Shown: positions 15,435 to 27,360, numbered from the stretch's first letter. The stretch: DNA of 64,000 nt from Helicobacter kayseriensis (GCF_021300655.1 NZ_JAJTNB010000005.1:1-64000), one strand, 5' to 3'. The notes: generated by a model from the letters alone, not told the origin. Numbers and translations: made by a program.

Positions 15435-16142
15435 TTAAAAGATGATTGAAATATATCCACCAAATCTCATCATGTCATAGTGCCGATCTTTTGGCTCTCT
15501 AATGCTCGCAAGCGAAGCATCTGCATCTCTTTTGTCATTTTTCATTTTTCCAAACATTGCCTTAGCGCCAATATTGATGATGTTTTTGATTCGATATCCA
15601 ATGCTTCCACCATAGATTAGTCCATGATATCTTGCATTGAGGGATGCATTTTGATTTGCACCAATATCATAACCTTCCTTGATTTCATTGTAGCCATATC
15701 CTACAAGTCCTCGGAGATAAAAACCATTGACATCAATCCCTACACTTAGCGGAATCATCGCTCCCCATCCAAGTACTTCAGAAAAACTTTTGTGGTCTGT
15801 GAGGGTGTTGCTTTGGCCTTTTGCTGAAACATAGATAGGAAACTCAAAATCAATGCCAAAAATTCCTCTCAACCCTCCTGCAGTTGCAATCGTCGTAATT
15901 GTTGCAGAATATCCAAGATCAACAGAGATATATTCTGATCTTCCGATTTTTGTCCAAGATCCTCCGATAGATCCATCGTTGAAGAACATCCATCGCTTAA
16001 GATCACCTGTTGCCTTGCTTCCATTGATCACTGATCCTTTTTGCAAGTTTTTGACAGCATTTCCTGAGGGTTTTTTGGGAGCAGCTTCTAAGAATCCTGA
16101 AAGTAAAAATCCACAAACTATAAGGCTGATTATTTTTTTCAT
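15435..16142 (-). CDS. Outer-membrane beta-barrel protein, Helicobacter-type
   Basis: 235 residues from the ATG at 16142 (AAAAGGAG upstream; a longer start at 16172 is less likely). It has a signal peptide (MKKIISLIVCGFLLSGFLEAA). The mature part has alternating hydrophobic beta-strands (IGFDFEFPIYV, FYLRGLVGYGYNEI, LIYGGSIGYRI) and ends in Phe (GGYISIIF), the usual outer-membrane insertion signal. The fold is probably an 8-strand barrel. The ligand or function is not evident. It is convergent with the RDD gene. Confidence 0.8.
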   Translation of the reverse strand: MKKIISLIVCGFLLSGFLEAAPKKPSGNAVKNLQKGSVINGSKATGDLKRWMFFNDGSIGGSWTKIGRSEYISVDLGYSATITTIATAGGLRGIFGIDFEFPIYVSAKGQSNTLTDHKSFSEVLGWGAMIPLSVGIDVNGFYLRGLVGYGYNEIKEGYDIGANQNASLNARYHGLIYGGSIGYRIKNIINIGAKAMFGKMKNDKRDADASLASIREPKDRHYDMMRFGGYISIIF

Positions 16143-16207
16143 CAACTTTTCTCCTTTTGTTATTGTGTTCATTTTTTTGAGTTAAATCGGCAAGATTCTA
16201 ACTTGAT

Positions 16208-17434
16208 TTAAGGAAAGATGACAAAACTTGGTGATCCATTGCTAGAGTGCAAAATCATTGTTTGATAAAGTTTGGCGTAATATTGCATTAAATTTTTTTG
16301 GAGTGCGGGTTCGATTGTGTAAGGAAACCAAGCATTGTTACTAATGACGACAAGATAGGGAGGGGCATCTTCATAAGTTTTTTGGCTTGTTCCTTCATAG
16401 CAAATCACACTCTTGATGCGAAAGCCTTGATATAAAAAGGTTCCAAATTCTTTGCTTGCACTAAATCTAGGAGCTCCATCTCCCAAGAAGATTCGCTCTA
16501 GGGGTTTTGCTAGAAAATCTGGGAGAGGAATTTTTTCTCCAAATGGAGCCAAGATAACCTTATCAAAGATGGAGACTTGTCCATTTTGAAAGATATAAGT
16601 GGAGTTATAAAGCCTATCTTCTTTTTCTCGCATAGCTCCCACAACCAGTGTGCCCTGAAGGCTTAGATCTTTGAGGATCTGAAAGTAGGCTGATCTTTCT
16701 AGCACAAAAGGAAAGGCAGTTTCTGGAAGAATGACTAACTTGTTTCCCTCTTGTAGTGAAGAGCGAATTAATGCGATTTGAAACATTGTATTTTTTAGAG
16801 CATTGTCCCTTTGCCACTTGAGGTCTTGTGAGAAATTTGTATGCACAATATCAATTTGATTGAGGGTAAGAGTTGGAGAAGGAGGGGAAATGTAGAGTGC
16901 AGAGAATAAAAAAAAGCACACTAGAGGATAATAGATCAGCTTAGCTTTTTTGGAAGCTTGATAGGATAAAGTGCAGATAATGACGCTTAGAGCAAGTAAA
17001 AATAAGTCAGTTTTGGATACTCCAAAATAGCTATAAGCAAAAAAGCTATCAATTTTCATCCAATCAAAACCAAAGGGATGGATGAAGCTTAAACAAAGCA
17101 AGCCCAAAAGACGATAAAAGGGGTTGGAAAACCATAATGCTATGGCAAAAATAAGCATATAGATACAGGCTACAAGAATGCTGATAAGGGGAACAAGATA
17201 AGTAAAGCCAAAATAAACAAAGGAAAATCCCACCCAATAAAACCAAAATAGTCCCACAAAAAAACCAAACTTAAATTTATAAGAAGAGGGAATGAAAAGA
17301 AAAATATATAAACTCAATAGCCCAAAAATGGAATTTATCAAAAGCGGGAGTTTGAGATTGAGAATCATCTCAAAAATCCAAACCCAGTAAAGCGGAAGGA
17401 CAAATACAAAAGCAAAAATTAGGGCTCGCAGCAT
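16208..17434 (-). CDS. lnt: Apolipoprotein N-acyltransferase Lnt
   Basis: 408 residues: an N-terminal block of about six or seven membrane helices (to about residue 185) and a periplasmic nitrilase domain. The nitrilase Glu-Lys-Cys triad is visible in LPETAFP, FDKVILAPFGE and VICYEG. It adds the third acyl chain to mature lipoproteins at the inner membrane. The C-terminus stops soon after the nitrilase domain, and a final membrane helix as in E. coli is not obvious. It is divergent from cvpA. Confidence 0.93.
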   Translation of the reverse strand: MLRALIFAFVFVLPLYWVWIFEMILNLKLPLLINSIFGLLSLYIFLFIPSSYKFKFGFFVGLFWFYWVGFSFVYFGFTYLVPLISILVACIYMLIFAIALWFSNPFYRLLGLLCLSFIHPFGFDWMKIDSFFAYSYFGVSKTDLFLLALSVIICTLSYQASKKAKLIYYPLVCFFLFSALYISPPSPTLTLNQIDIVHTNFSQDLKWQRDNALKNTMFQIALIRSSLQEGNKLVILPETAFPFVLERSAYFQILKDLSLQGTLVVGAMREKEDRLYNSTYIFQNGQVSIFDKVILAPFGEKIPLPDFLAKPLERIFLGDGAPRFSASKEFGTFLYQGFRIKSVICYEGTSQKTYEDAPPYLVVISNNAWFPYTIEPALQKNLMQYYAKLYQTMILHSSNGSPSFVIFP

Positions 17435-17524
17435 AAATTTCCTTAGCTGATAAGAATCTCAAACACTTAAAGGAATTATTGTAGAATTCAAAACATTTTC
17501 AAGGGTTTGTTTGGAGCATTATAC

Positions 17525-18145
17525 ATGGATAACTTAGGTTATATTGATTTTATCATTCTTGCATTGATTGCCCTGAGTGCAATCAGAGGTTTTTTTTCAG
17601 GTTTTATTCGAGAATTGTTTGGAATGCTGGGGTTTGTTTTGGGGATTGCTTTTGCTTCAAGATTTTCTACTGAAGTTGGGCAATGGTTTAAAATAAAAGT
17701 TTTTGATTTTGATTCTCAGACTCTTCATACCCTAATGGGATTTATTTTGGTGTTTTTGGCTGTTTGGGCAATCATGCTTTTTTCATCATGGATCATTGAT
17801 CGTCTAGTTAAGATTGCTTTTTCTAAATATCTTAATGGTTTGCTTGGAGCTTTGTTTGGAGCAATAAAGGCATTTTTGATTGTCGCAATTATTTTGCATT
17901 TTATTTTCCGATTGGAATTTATGTCTGGTGTTTTGGCTCATGTCGGGAATCACTGTGTGATGTATCCCGCAATGGAAAGCATTGCATCCAAGATTGCCAA
18001 AATCGATCTTGCTCAACATATTCCAAAAGATTCTCAAGATGTTGAGCAAAAGCTTAATGAAGCAAAAGAAGGACTTATAGATGAGGTCAAAAATCTTGAG
18101 AATCAGATGGAGCAATCTATGAAACAAAATCTTCAAGGACAATAA
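17525..18145 (+). CDS. cvpA: CvpA family membrane protein
   Basis: 206 residues from the ATG at 17525 (GGAG 9 nt upstream). Four membrane helices lie in the first 140 residues, starting NLGYIDFIILALIALSAIRGFFSGF as typical for CvpA. A charged, coiled-coil-like C-terminal tail (from about 160) follows. In E. coli the protein is needed for colicin V production, and wider evidence links it to envelope homeostasis. The stop abuts the lysS ATG directly. Confidence 0.9.
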   Translation: MDNLGYIDFIILALIALSAIRGFFSGFIRELFGMLGFVLGIAFASRFSTEVGQWFKIKVFDFDSQTLHTLMGFILVFLAVWAIMLFSSWIIDRLVKIAFSKYLNGLLGALFGAIKAFLIVAIILHFIFRLEFMSGVLAHVGNHCVMYPAMESIASKIAKIDLAQHIPKDSQDVEQKLNEAKEGLIDEVKNLENQMEQSMKQNLQGQ

Positions 18146-19657
18146 ATGTTTGATAATCAATATATAAAACAGCGGATTCAAAAAGCAGATTCTCTTCGAG
18201 AACTCGGAAGAAATCCTTATGCTAATGGAAAAGAACGCAGTGTCAAAAACGCAGAATTTTTGGAGAAATATGCCCATATCGCTCTTTGGGAAGAAAAAAA
18301 AGATATGGAAAAGAGCGAAGAGATTGTTGGGCGTGTGAAATTTGAGCGATGGATGGGGAAGGCAAGTTTTGTTAAGGTCGAAGATGAGAGCGGAATCTTG
18401 CAGGTTTATTTTTCAAAAAATGAATTGGGAGATGAGTTTGAGATCCTTAAAAAGCATCTTGAAGTAGGGGATATTATCTATGCCAAAGGTTTTCCTTTTG
18501 TCACTAAGACCGGAGAGCTTAGTCTTCATGCAACTTCATTGGAGATTTTAAGCAAGTCTATCGTGCCATTACCTGAAAAATTTCACGGCTTAAGTGATAT
18601 TGAATTGCGCTATCGCCAACGCTATCTTGATTTGATCACAAATCCTCATGTCAAAGAAACTTTTAAGATGAGAAGCTTGATTGTTTCGCATATTCGTAGA
18701 TTTTTTGAAGAAAAAGGGTTTTTGGAAGTGGAAACCCCTATGCTTCATCCAATCCCTGGTGGAGCTAATGCACGTCCATTTATCACCTATCATAATGCGC
18801 TAGAAGTGGAGCGTTATTTGAGAATCGCTCCAGAGCTTTATTTGAAGAGATTGATTGTCGGAGGATTTGAAGCTGTTTTTGAAATCAATCGCAACTTTAG
18901 AAATGAAGGGATGGATCATAGCCATAATCCAGAATTTACGATGATTGAGTTTTATTGGGCTTATAAAACTTATCAAGATCTCATTCAGCTTACTCAAGAA
19001 CTTTTTTCTTCTTTGCTCCAAGCACTTCATCTTCCGATGCAGATTCCTCACGGAGATGAGGTGATTGATTTTGCAAAAGTTTCTATTTTGACTTATAAAC
19101 AGTCTTTGTGTCAAATTGGAGGAATTCCTCAAGAGGTTGTGGAAGATTCTCAAAAGCTTTATCAGTATTTGATTGATCAAGGTGTTGAAGTCAGTGCATC
19201 AATGAGTTATGGTCATCTTCAAAGCGAGGCTTTTGATGCCTTTGTAGAATCAAAACTCATCAATCCGACATTTATCACAGAATACCCCATTGAGATCAGT
19301 CCTCTAGCAAGACGCAATGATGAAAATCCGCTTTTGGCAGATCGATTTGAGTTTTTTGTTGGGGGGAAAGAGATTGCCAATGGATTTAGTGAGCTCAATG
19401 ATCCCCTTGATCAGTATGAAAGATTCAAAGAGCAAGTAAAAGCCAAAGATGCAGGTGATGAAGAAGCACAATATATGGATGAAGATTATGTGTGGGCATT
19501 GGCTCATGGGATGCCCCCAACTGCAGGGCAGGGGATAGGAATCGATCGGCTTGTGATGCTTTTGAGTAATAATAAAAGCATTAAAGATGTCATTTTGTTC
19601 CCAGCAATGAAGCCTATTAAGCAAACCTATGAAATCAAGGAGGAAGGCAATGAGTGA
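18146..19657 (+). CDS. lysS: Lysine--tRNA ligase (class II)
   Basis: 503 residues: an N-terminal OB-fold anticodon domain (about 55-150) and a class II catalytic core with motif 2 ([20 protein letters not shown]) and motif 3 ([11 protein letters not shown] near the C-terminus). It charges tRNA(Lys). It lies between cvpA and glyA, and its last codons overlap glyA by 8 nt. Confidence 0.98.
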   Translation: MFDNQYIKQRIQKADSLRELGRNPYANGKERSVKNAEFLEKYAHIALWEEKKDMEKSEEIVGRVKFERWMGKASFVKVEDESGILQVYFSKNELGDEFEILKKHLEVGDIIYAKGFPFVTKTGELSLHATSLEILSKSIVPLPEKFHGLSDIELRYRQRYLDLITNPHVKETFKMRSLIVSHIRRFFEEKGFLEVETPMLHPIPGGANARPFITYHNALEVERYLRIAPELYLKRLIVGGFEAVFEINRNFRNEGMDHSHNPEFTMIEFYWAYKTYQDLIQLTQELFSSLLQALHLPMQIPHGDEVIDFAKVSILTYKQSLCQIGGIPQEVVEDSQKLYQYLIDQGVEVSASMSYGHLQSEAFDAFVESKLINPTFITEYPIEISPLARRNDENPLLADRFEFFVGGKEIANGFSELNDPLDQYERFKEQVKAKDAGDEEAQYMDEDYVWALAHGMPPTAGQGIGIDRLVMLLSNNKSIKDVILFPAMKPIKQTYEIKEEGNE

Positions 19658-20900
19658 GTATTTGAAGGCAAATGATCGAGAAATTTTTGATCTAATTGAA
19701 GAAGAGTTCCAAAGACAGAATACACATTTGGAGCTTATCGCAAGTGAAAATTTTACTTTTCCTAGTGTGATGGAAGCTATGGGGAGCATTTTGACAAACA
19801 AATATGCAGAAGGGTATCCTTACAAGCGATATTATGGGGGATGTGAATTTGTTGATCAAATCGAAGAAATCGCGATTGAGCGAGTTAAAAAACTTTTTGG
19901 CTGTGCATTTGCCAATGTGCAGCCCCATTCTGGGAGTCAGGCCAACAATGCGGTTTTTAATGCTTTATTGAAGCCTTATGACAAGATTTTGGGAATGGAT
20001 TTGAGTCATGGGGGGCATTTAACTCATGGTGCAAAGGTGAGCTCAAGTGGGAAAACATATCAAAGCTTCACTTATGGAGTGAATCTTGAGGGATGCATTG
20101 ATTATGAAGAAGTGAGGAAAATCGCACATATTGTGAAACCTCAATTGATTATTTGTGGATTTAGTGCTTATACGAAGAGATTAGATTTTGCAAAATTTAG
20201 AGAGATTGCTGATGAAGTGGGGGCGATTTTGATGGGAGATGTGGCACATGTGGCAGGGCTTGTTGTCGCTGATGAATATCCTCATCCTTTCCCATATTGT
20301 GATGTGGTGACGACAACGACACATAAAACTTTGCGTGGGCCAAGAGGAGGGGTGATCTTGAGCAATAGTGAAGAAATTGCAAGCAAAATTGATAAGGCTA
20401 TCTTCCCAGGAACACAAGGGGGGCCTTTGATGAATCTGATTGCAGCAAAAGCTGTGGGTTTTAAAGAAAATTTAAAGCCTGAGTGGAAAGTATATGCTCA
20501 ACAAGTTCGATCCAATATTGATGTGATGGCAAAAACTCTTATGCAAAGAGGATATAAACTCGTGGGGAATGGGACAGAAAATCATTTGATTTTGATGGAC
20601 TTTTTGGAGAAAGATTTTAGTGGGAAAGATGCGGATCTGGCTCTTGGAAATGCCGGAATCACCGTCAATAAAAACACTGTTCCTGGAGAAAAGCGTAGTC
20701 CATTTGTGACAAGTGGCATTCGCTTGGGATCTCCTGCATTGACTGCAAGAGGGATGAAAGAAAAAGAGTTTGAGTTTGTAGCTCACAAAATCGCTGATGT
20801 GCTTGATGAAATAGGTGATCAGAGTGTGCAAAGTAGAGTCAGAGAGGAGATTAAGCAATTTACTCAAGACTTTAAGCTCTATACGCGTTCAATTTATTAA
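19650..20900 (+). CDS. glyA: Serine hydroxymethyltransferase
   Basis: 416 residues from the ATG at 19650, preceded by AAGGAGG. The PLP-lysine motif is [13 protein letters not shown] (about 224-236), and the HSGSQAN segment is near residue 92. It interconverts serine and glycine with tetrahydrofolate and supplies one-carbon units. The start overlaps the end of lysS. Confidence 0.98.
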   Translation: MSEYLKANDREIFDLIEEEFQRQNTHLELIASENFTFPSVMEAMGSILTNKYAEGYPYKRYYGGCEFVDQIEEIAIERVKKLFGCAFANVQPHSGSQANNAVFNALLKPYDKILGMDLSHGGHLTHGAKVSSSGKTYQSFTYGVNLEGCIDYEEVRKIAHIVKPQLIICGFSAYTKRLDFAKFREIADEVGAILMGDVAHVAGLVVADEYPHPFPYCDVVTTTTHKTLRGPRGGVILSNSEEIASKIDKAIFPGTQGGPLMNLIAAKAVGFKENLKPEWKVYAQQVRSNIDVMAKTLMQRGYKLVGNGTENHLILMDFLEKDFSGKDADLALGNAGITVNKNTVPGEKRSPFVTSGIRLGSPALTARGMKEKEFEFVAHKIADVLDEIGDQSVQSRVREEIKQFTQDFKLYTRSIY

Positions 20901-20919
20901 ATAAAACAGAGGAGAAGAT

Positions 20920-21753
20920 ATGGAAAACAATTTAGATGATATTTTAGTAGATAGTGCAGAAAATCCAAATCAGCAAGATAAATCAAAGCGAAAAATTTTG
21001 ATCGGTATTGCTTCGGCATTGCTTGTCGCTGTGGTTGTTTTGGTGGTTTATTTTGTTTTTATCAAAAAAGAGAAACCTCAAGGGCTAGAGGTAACGCACG
21101 CTGAACTTGAAAAATTTGTCAATCCTTCTTATGAGTCAGTGCCAAAGAGTAAGGCAGATGAGGAAATCGATCAGTTAATCGCTGAAATCAAGGCTAAAGA
21201 TAAGGGTGCTGATACGCTCAATCAAGAAAAGCAACAAAACCAAACTATAGAAACTTCCAAAGAAGAGGCAAAAAATCCTCAGATTCAGGAAAATAGCGCT
21301 TCTATCCAAGCTCTTCAAAAACCACAAGAACAAGAAAAGCAACCACAACAAGCGCAATCACAACAAAGCGCACCTCAAGCTAAAACTCTTGAAAAACCAA
21401 AACCGCAAACCAAGATTGTTAGTAGCCCTCCAAAAGCTCAAAATAGTGAGAAAAAGCAAAATGCTTCAAAACAGCAACCTCAAGCAAAATCCGCTGTCCA
21501 AACATTTGATACATTGAAAAAAAAGATCCCAAATGGTTTTTATCTACAAGTAGGTGTTTTTGGAGGAAAACCAAATACAAAGTTTCTTGAGAAGCTCTCT
21601 AGATATTCTTATGAAGTTGAGAAAATGGACCAAAAAGGAAAAGTTGTAAATCGTTATTTGGTTGGACCTTTCAAAACAAGAAAAGAAGCGGAAATGAAAG
21701 TTAATGAAGTGCTTGAAAATATTGCCAAACCTCTAATCGTTGAGATTCGTTAA
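20920..21753 (+). CDS. SPOR-domain inner-membrane protein
   Basis: 277 residues: a short acidic cytoplasmic N-terminus, one membrane helix (about 26-49) and a long Gln/Lys/Pro-rich periplasmic linker (about 85-195). A C-terminal SPOR-type domain (about 200-277) begins NGFYLQVGVFGG and includes VNRYLVGPFKTRKEAE. SPOR domains bind denuded peptidoglycan glycans at division sites, so a cell-division or wall role is likely. It follows glyA by 19 nt and ends at a bidirectional terminator. Confidence 0.88.
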   Translation: MENNLDDILVDSAENPNQQDKSKRKILIGIASALLVAVVVLVVYFVFIKKEKPQGLEVTHAELEKFVNPSYESVPKSKADEEIDQLIAEIKAKDKGADTLNQEKQQNQTIETSKEEAKNPQIQENSASIQALQKPQEQEKQPQQAQSQQSAPQAKTLEKPKPQTKIVSSPPKAQNSEKKQNASKQQPQAKSAVQTFDTLKKKIPNGFYLQVGVFGGKPNTKFLEKLSRYSYEVEKMDQKGKVVNRYLVGPFKTRKEAEMKVNEVLENIAKPLIVEIR

Positions 21754-21759
21754 GCGATA

Positions 21760-21784
21760 AGCTTATGGGGCAAACCCATAAGCT
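21760..21784. terminator. Bidirectional terminator between the SPOR gene and tal
   Basis: A perfect 10-bp stem (AGCTTATGGG with CCCATAAGCT, loop GCAAA) lies in the short gap between convergent genes and overlaps the tal stop codon. ATGATTTT follows it on the plus strand. Confidence 0.75.
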
Positions 21785-22745
21785 ATGATTTTAAGGAATC
21801 AAGCAAATCCTTAAAACTCACTTTAAATGCCTCCAATCCTTCTTGCAAAAGTTTTTTATAAAGAGCAGATAAATCATAATCTTTGAACACAGAAAGATCG
21901 CTTGCGCTTTCTTTGAGCGTTGTATCGTTGTTTGCAAAATAAGCGTGGATTGTCTCAAGTGGAGCTGTATTGAGAGAATGTGGCAAAAGAAGTTCATCGA
22001 CATAATAGCTTGGTGCAAGTGTATGATCTTTGACACCTGTGCTTGCAAAAAGTGTGCGTGTATCGCGATCGCCAAGCTCTTCGATTAAGTTGTAAATGTG
22101 TTTTGCATTTGTGATTCCAAGTTTTTTTTGTAAATGTGGAGGAAGAGAAGGATCTAGAGCGCGATCAAGGCGAGATACAAAGACGCTAATGACACTTTTC
22201 CCCTTGCCTCCAGCTTTTCTTGCTCTTTGAAATGCATATGCACATTCAAGTGCTTGAGTGGGGGAAAAAATCAGTGTCGCATTGATGGGAATGTTTTGCT
22301 TCAAAAGCTCTTCCATGACCTCATATCCTGCTTTGGTTGCAGGGACTTTAATCATCACATTGGGCTCATTGATGCTTTGGAATAGTCTTTTTCCCTCTAG
22401 AATACTTGCTTGTGCATCATCGCAAAACAAAGGATCGATTTCAATGCTCACATAGCCATTGTCTTGATCTAAATCATAGATTGGGTGTAAAAGTTTGGCA
22501 GCAGTTTTGATATCTTTGATCGCAAGTGTTTCATAGATTTCTTTTGCACTTTTATGTTGCAAGGAAGAGATCTCCTCTTGATAGGCTGGAGAGTTTTTGA
22601 AACTTTGTGCGAAGATGCTTGGATTGCTTGTCGCACCAAAGATCTTCCCCTCTTGAATGAGAGAGGGAAATTCTTGAGTTAAAAAATCTCTTTCAATAAA
22701 ATCACACCATAAGCTAAAGCCTTGATTTTGCAATGCTTTATCCAT
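21783..22745 (-). CDS. tal: Transaldolase
   Basis: 320 residues of TIM barrel. The opening motif GATSNPSIFAQ and the Schiff-base lysine segment NVMIKVPATKAGYE are present. It moves dihydroxyacetone units in the non-oxidative pentose phosphate pathway. The AGGAG-type site upstream of ATG fits. It is convergent with the SPOR gene and divergent from the metF-like gene. Confidence 0.95.
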   Translation of the reverse strand: MDKALQNQGFSLWCDFIERDFLTQEFPSLIQEGKIFGATSNPSIFAQSFKNSPAYQEEISSLQHKSAKEIYETLAIKDIKTAAKLLHPIYDLDQDNGYVSIEIDPLFCDDAQASILEGKRLFQSINEPNVMIKVPATKAGYEVMEELLKQNIPINATLIFSPTQALECAYAFQRARKAGGKGKSVISVFVSRLDRALDPSLPPHLQKKLGITNAKHIYNLIEELGDRDTRTLFASTGVKDHTLAPSYYVDELLLPHSLNTAPLETIHAYFANNDTTLKESASDLSVFKDYDLSALYKKLLQEGLEAFKVSFKDLLDSLKS

Positions 22746-22797
22746 TAAAATGCTCCTTGAAGTAAAGTAAAGCTAGATTATAGCTAAGGAGTGGGAG

Positions 22798-23496
22798 TTG
22801 AGGGGAGTTGAGTTTGTCCCAAGTGATGATTTTCAAGAAGATATCAGAATCTTAGAAGAGTTATTGAGTTTTTTTGAGGTGGATTTTGTTTTGATTCCAG
22901 ATAATCCCCTTGGCAATCCAAGCGTTTCTTCGCTTGTGAGTGCCACAATGATTGCCAATGCTTTGGGCATCAAAACTATTGCCACAATTAGCGGAGGGGG
23001 GAGAAGCAAGGAGGTGGTTAGAGCTTGTCTAAAGGGGGTGAAATATGCAGATCTTTTGGGAGTTGCTTGTGTCAGTGGAGATTGTCAGGGTAGCTATGGA
23101 ATCAGTGCCTTGGAAATTTTGGAGTTGGCAAGAGAATTTGAATTTTTTAAGATTGTCAGCATGCGTGATTTGAAAGCTAAGATCCAAAATGGAGCAACGC
23201 ATGCGATTACTCAACCCTTATTTGATAGCAATAAATCCTTTGTTGAAAGTATTCCTGTCTTTTGGAATTTTATGCCTGTTTTTTCTCATTCTACCTTTGC
23301 AAAAATCGCCAAAAATCAAAAACAACTTGGCTTTGATATCCCAAGCTCTTATCAAAATAGCTCTGATCTTATGGCGGAGAATGCAAGGCTTTTGGAGATG
23401 ATTCTATCCTCTTGTGACAATCTATATCTCACACCTTTGAATCTCAAAAAGCAACTTCCTTATCTTAAAGAGTTATTTTTATTGGTCGGTGTTTGA
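22798..23496 (+). CDS. Methylenetetrahydrofolate reductase-like protein (MetF family, compact)
   Basis: 232 residues starting at TTG (AAGGAG 6 nt upstream). The start VEFVPSDDF matches the first strand of MetF barrels with its catalytic Glu (F-E-F-F-P-P in E. coli). Later segments DLLGVACVSGDC, KAKIQNGATHAITQPLFD and the C-terminal PLNLKKQLPYLK also fit the family. The family reduces methylene-THF to methyl-THF with FAD. At 232 residues it is about 50 shorter than usual MetF, so it may be a specialised homologue. It is not clearly the housekeeping enzyme. Confidence 0.65.
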   Translation: MRGVEFVPSDDFQEDIRILEELLSFFEVDFVLIPDNPLGNPSVSSLVSATMIANALGIKTIATISGGGRSKEVVRACLKGVKYADLLGVACVSGDCQGSYGISALEILELAREFEFFKIVSMRDLKAKIQNGATHAITQPLFDSNKSFVESIPVFWNFMPVFSHSTFAKIAKNQKQLGFDIPSSYQNSSDLMAENARLLEMILSSCDNLYLTPLNLKKQLPYLKELFLLVGV

Positions 23497-23594
23497 TGTG
23501 GAGATTGATAATTTTGTGAGTCCCTCCCCCTATAAGGCAAGATAGCTTAAGACAATCTGAAGATTTTTTTAAGATGGTGAGATGAAAGGTTTCC

Positions 23595-23975
23595 CTAATA
23601 AAAATCTTTACACAATGCTTTGAGTAAGTTGGGATTGATTCCGCCATTGATAGATTGATTGGTTGTGAGAAAACCAATAATGCTACCTTTTTTGATGAGG
23701 ATAGGTGGAGTGTCTGACGATGAATTGTTGGCTGAGCATGGGCTGTGAGAATCTCCAAATATTCCATACTCATTAAAGATTGATGTTGGGCTATAGGGGT
23801 TTCCATAATTGCTAATTTCATTAAAAATTGAATCGCTTGAAAGAGAGTTTTCAATTTTTCCCAAATAGGTATTCTCATCATCTTGAGCAATAATTGATGC
23901 ACCCTCTAGGAGGTAACATAAATCATTGCAATGGCCAAATAAACAAAGAATAAAAAGAATCAAAAACCTTTTCAT
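23595..23975 (-). CDS. Small exported protein with SIFNEYG-type repeats
   Basis: 126 residues from the ATG at 23975 (GGA 7 nt upstream; a start at 23987 adds four residues but has no ribosome site). It has a hydrophobic N-terminus (MKRFLILFILCLFG) and then a Ser/Asn-rich body. Near-repeats SDSIFNEISNYGNPYSPTS and SIFNEYGIFGDSHSPCS are followed by PPILIKKGSIIGFLTTNQSING. This pattern recurs in unnamed bacterial proteins of unknown function. Four Cys are present. It follows the DUF5655-like gene by 4 nt and probably shares its transcript. Confidence 0.65.
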   Translation of the reverse strand: MKRFLILFILCLFGHCNDLCYLLEGASIIAQDDENTYLGKIENSLSSDSIFNEISNYGNPYSPTSIFNEYGIFGDSHSPCSANNSSSDTPPILIKKGSIIGFLTTNQSINGGINPNLLKALCKDFY

Positions 23976-23979
23976 TGTC

Positions 23980-24720
23980 CTATCCATTGATTTGATAAGA
24001 TTGTTTCATAATGTCCATAATATCTTCAAGTTGATTGATATGGTTGTAGATGATTTCAAAGTCCCTTCCCCATATTCCGCTTTCTGAAATATCTGTCACA
24101 ATCCCTTTGGGATCAAGAAATCTACTAGAATGATCTTTTTTGAAATTTGGATAAATCTTGATTTGTTTTTTTTGAATCAATGCAGATCCAACGCTTCGGA
24201 TATTTCCTCTAAAAATAACATAAACGCGCGTAAAGTCAATCTCGATATTTGTATCAAGTTTTAGCATTTCTTCTTTGAAGGCAAAATACATTTCTTGAAT
24301 GCGCGGAGGAGCAATGAAAAGATGATCTTCTTCTGTGTAGAAATCTTTTTTTATTGTAGTTCTTGGGATTTGCAAATGTGTTGTTTCTTGAATTTTCTTA
24401 AAAACAGAATCTTTGCAATGTTGTTTGAGAAGCTTGAGTTCTTCTAAAGAGATTGTTTTAAGCATTTCTATTTTTGAAAGATAAGTTTGAATCTCTTTGT
24501 TTTCTTGCTCCATTTTCAAAATCTCTTCTACAGTTTGAATATATTGATATACACCCTCCTCAATTGCTTTTTTGCGTTTGATTAGCTCAGCTTCTGCTCG
24601 CAAAACTTTGACACGATCTAAATCAATGGTCGAAAAATTTTCAAATACATATTTCTCCCATTGTTCAACCTCTTCTAGGGTTGCTATGTGGGAAAGTATT
24701 TTTTCTTCTATTGCTTTCAT
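23980..24720 (-). CDS. Coiled-coil protein with C-terminal DUF5655-like domain
   Basis: 246 residues from an ATG with AAGGA upstream. The N-terminal half (to about 140) is charged and helical (repeated EEVEQWEKY, LIKRKKAIEEG, LKMEQENKEIQ). The C-terminal third resembles DUF5655: VYVIFRGNIRSVGSALIQKK, IKIYPNF, DPKGIVTDISESGIWG and INQLEDIMDIMKQSYQ. DUF5655 often occurs beside nuclease or DUF262-type defence domains, but none is seen here. The gene lies in an AT-rich island and is not a housekeeping gene. Its function is unknown. Confidence 0.65.
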   Translation of the reverse strand: MKAIEEKILSHIATLEEVEQWEKYVFENFSTIDLDRVKVLRAEAELIKRKKAIEEGVYQYIQTVEEILKMEQENKEIQTYLSKIEMLKTISLEELKLLKQHCKDSVFKKIQETTHLQIPRTTIKKDFYTEEDHLFIAPPRIQEMYFAFKEEMLKLDTNIEIDFTRVYVIFRGNIRSVGSALIQKKQIKIYPNFKKDHSSRFLDPKGIVTDISESGIWGRDFEIIYNHINQLEDIMDIMKQSYQING

Positions 24721-24862
24721 TTTGTATCCTTAAATAAAAATTATAGGGGAGAAATTCCTCTATTGATCAATATAAAATAAACATATAAAAATAAACATAA
24801 ACAACTATAAAAAATAGATTATCTTATGGATTCCTCTAGACACTCAAAAGAGTTTTGAAAAA

Positions 24863-25225
24863 TCAAAACCGATTCTTTTCATAGGATTGTTTAATTAAAG
24901 AAAGCACATAGTCTAAATCTTCAATTCTTGAGAAGGTGAGTCTGGAATTTGCTCCACGTCTCGAAAAGGTCATATTCTGTAACATACTGCAGGGATCTGT
25001 AAAATTGTCTCTATCGCAATTAAAGCTAATTTGCAAGCCTGTTGAGCCTTCAAATCTGGCAACCGCAAAATTCCTATTTCTAGAACCTCCCTTAAATGAA
25101 ATTTGTGTACTATGAGCGATTATGGGGAAGTTTGAGAATTTTCTTATTTTCTCTTCAAGGGCAAAAAAGAGTTGTTTTTGTGAATAAGATGCATTTTCTT
25201 CTAAAAATTCTTGGATAGTTTTCAT
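24863..25225 (-). CDS. Small DUF5655-like domain protein
   Basis: 120 residues. A short helical N-terminus leads into a single alpha/beta domain with FAVARFEGSTGLQISFNCD and ending RIEDLDYVLSLIKQSYEK. That C-terminus closely parallels the INQLEDIMDIMKQSYQ end of the neighbouring 246-residue protein, so the two genes look like paralogues of one domain. AAAGGA lies upstream of ATG. It sits in the AT-rich gap after ligA, 142 bp before its neighbour. No function can be assigned. Confidence 0.6.
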   Translation of the reverse strand: MKTIQEFLEENASYSQKQLFFALEEKIRKFSNFPIIAHSTQISFKGGSRNRNFAVARFEGSTGLQISFNCDRDNFTDPCSMLQNMTFSRRGANSRLTFSRIEDLDYVLSLIKQSYEKNRF

Positions 25226-25303
25226 TTCCTAATCCTTTTTTATAAATTTGAAAAGGAATAATACTAAAAAATTACTAGAAAACAACATAAAATAAAAATT
25301 TAT

Positions 25304-27271
<1,968 letters not shown>

Positions 27272-27323
27272 TTAAACCCTTTGCAAAATTGTAACACTTA
27301 AATTTAGCCTAGGATAGATGGGT

Positions 27324-27329
27324 TATAAT
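27324..27329 (+). promoter_or_regulatory. -10 box of the aspS operon
   Basis: A perfect TATAAT lies 32 nt upstream of the aspS ATG, in the 110-bp divergent gap with ligA. No strong -35 is seen, as is usual for Helicobacter. Confidence 0.6.
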
Positions 27330-27360
27330 TACGAGTTTTATCCAATCAATCGGAGTGAAG

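Noticed and set aside
23595-25225. Toxin-antitoxin or restriction system in the AT-rich island
   Set aside because: I see no nuclease, methyltransferase, toxin or DNA-binding motif in the three proteins, so no such function is claimed.
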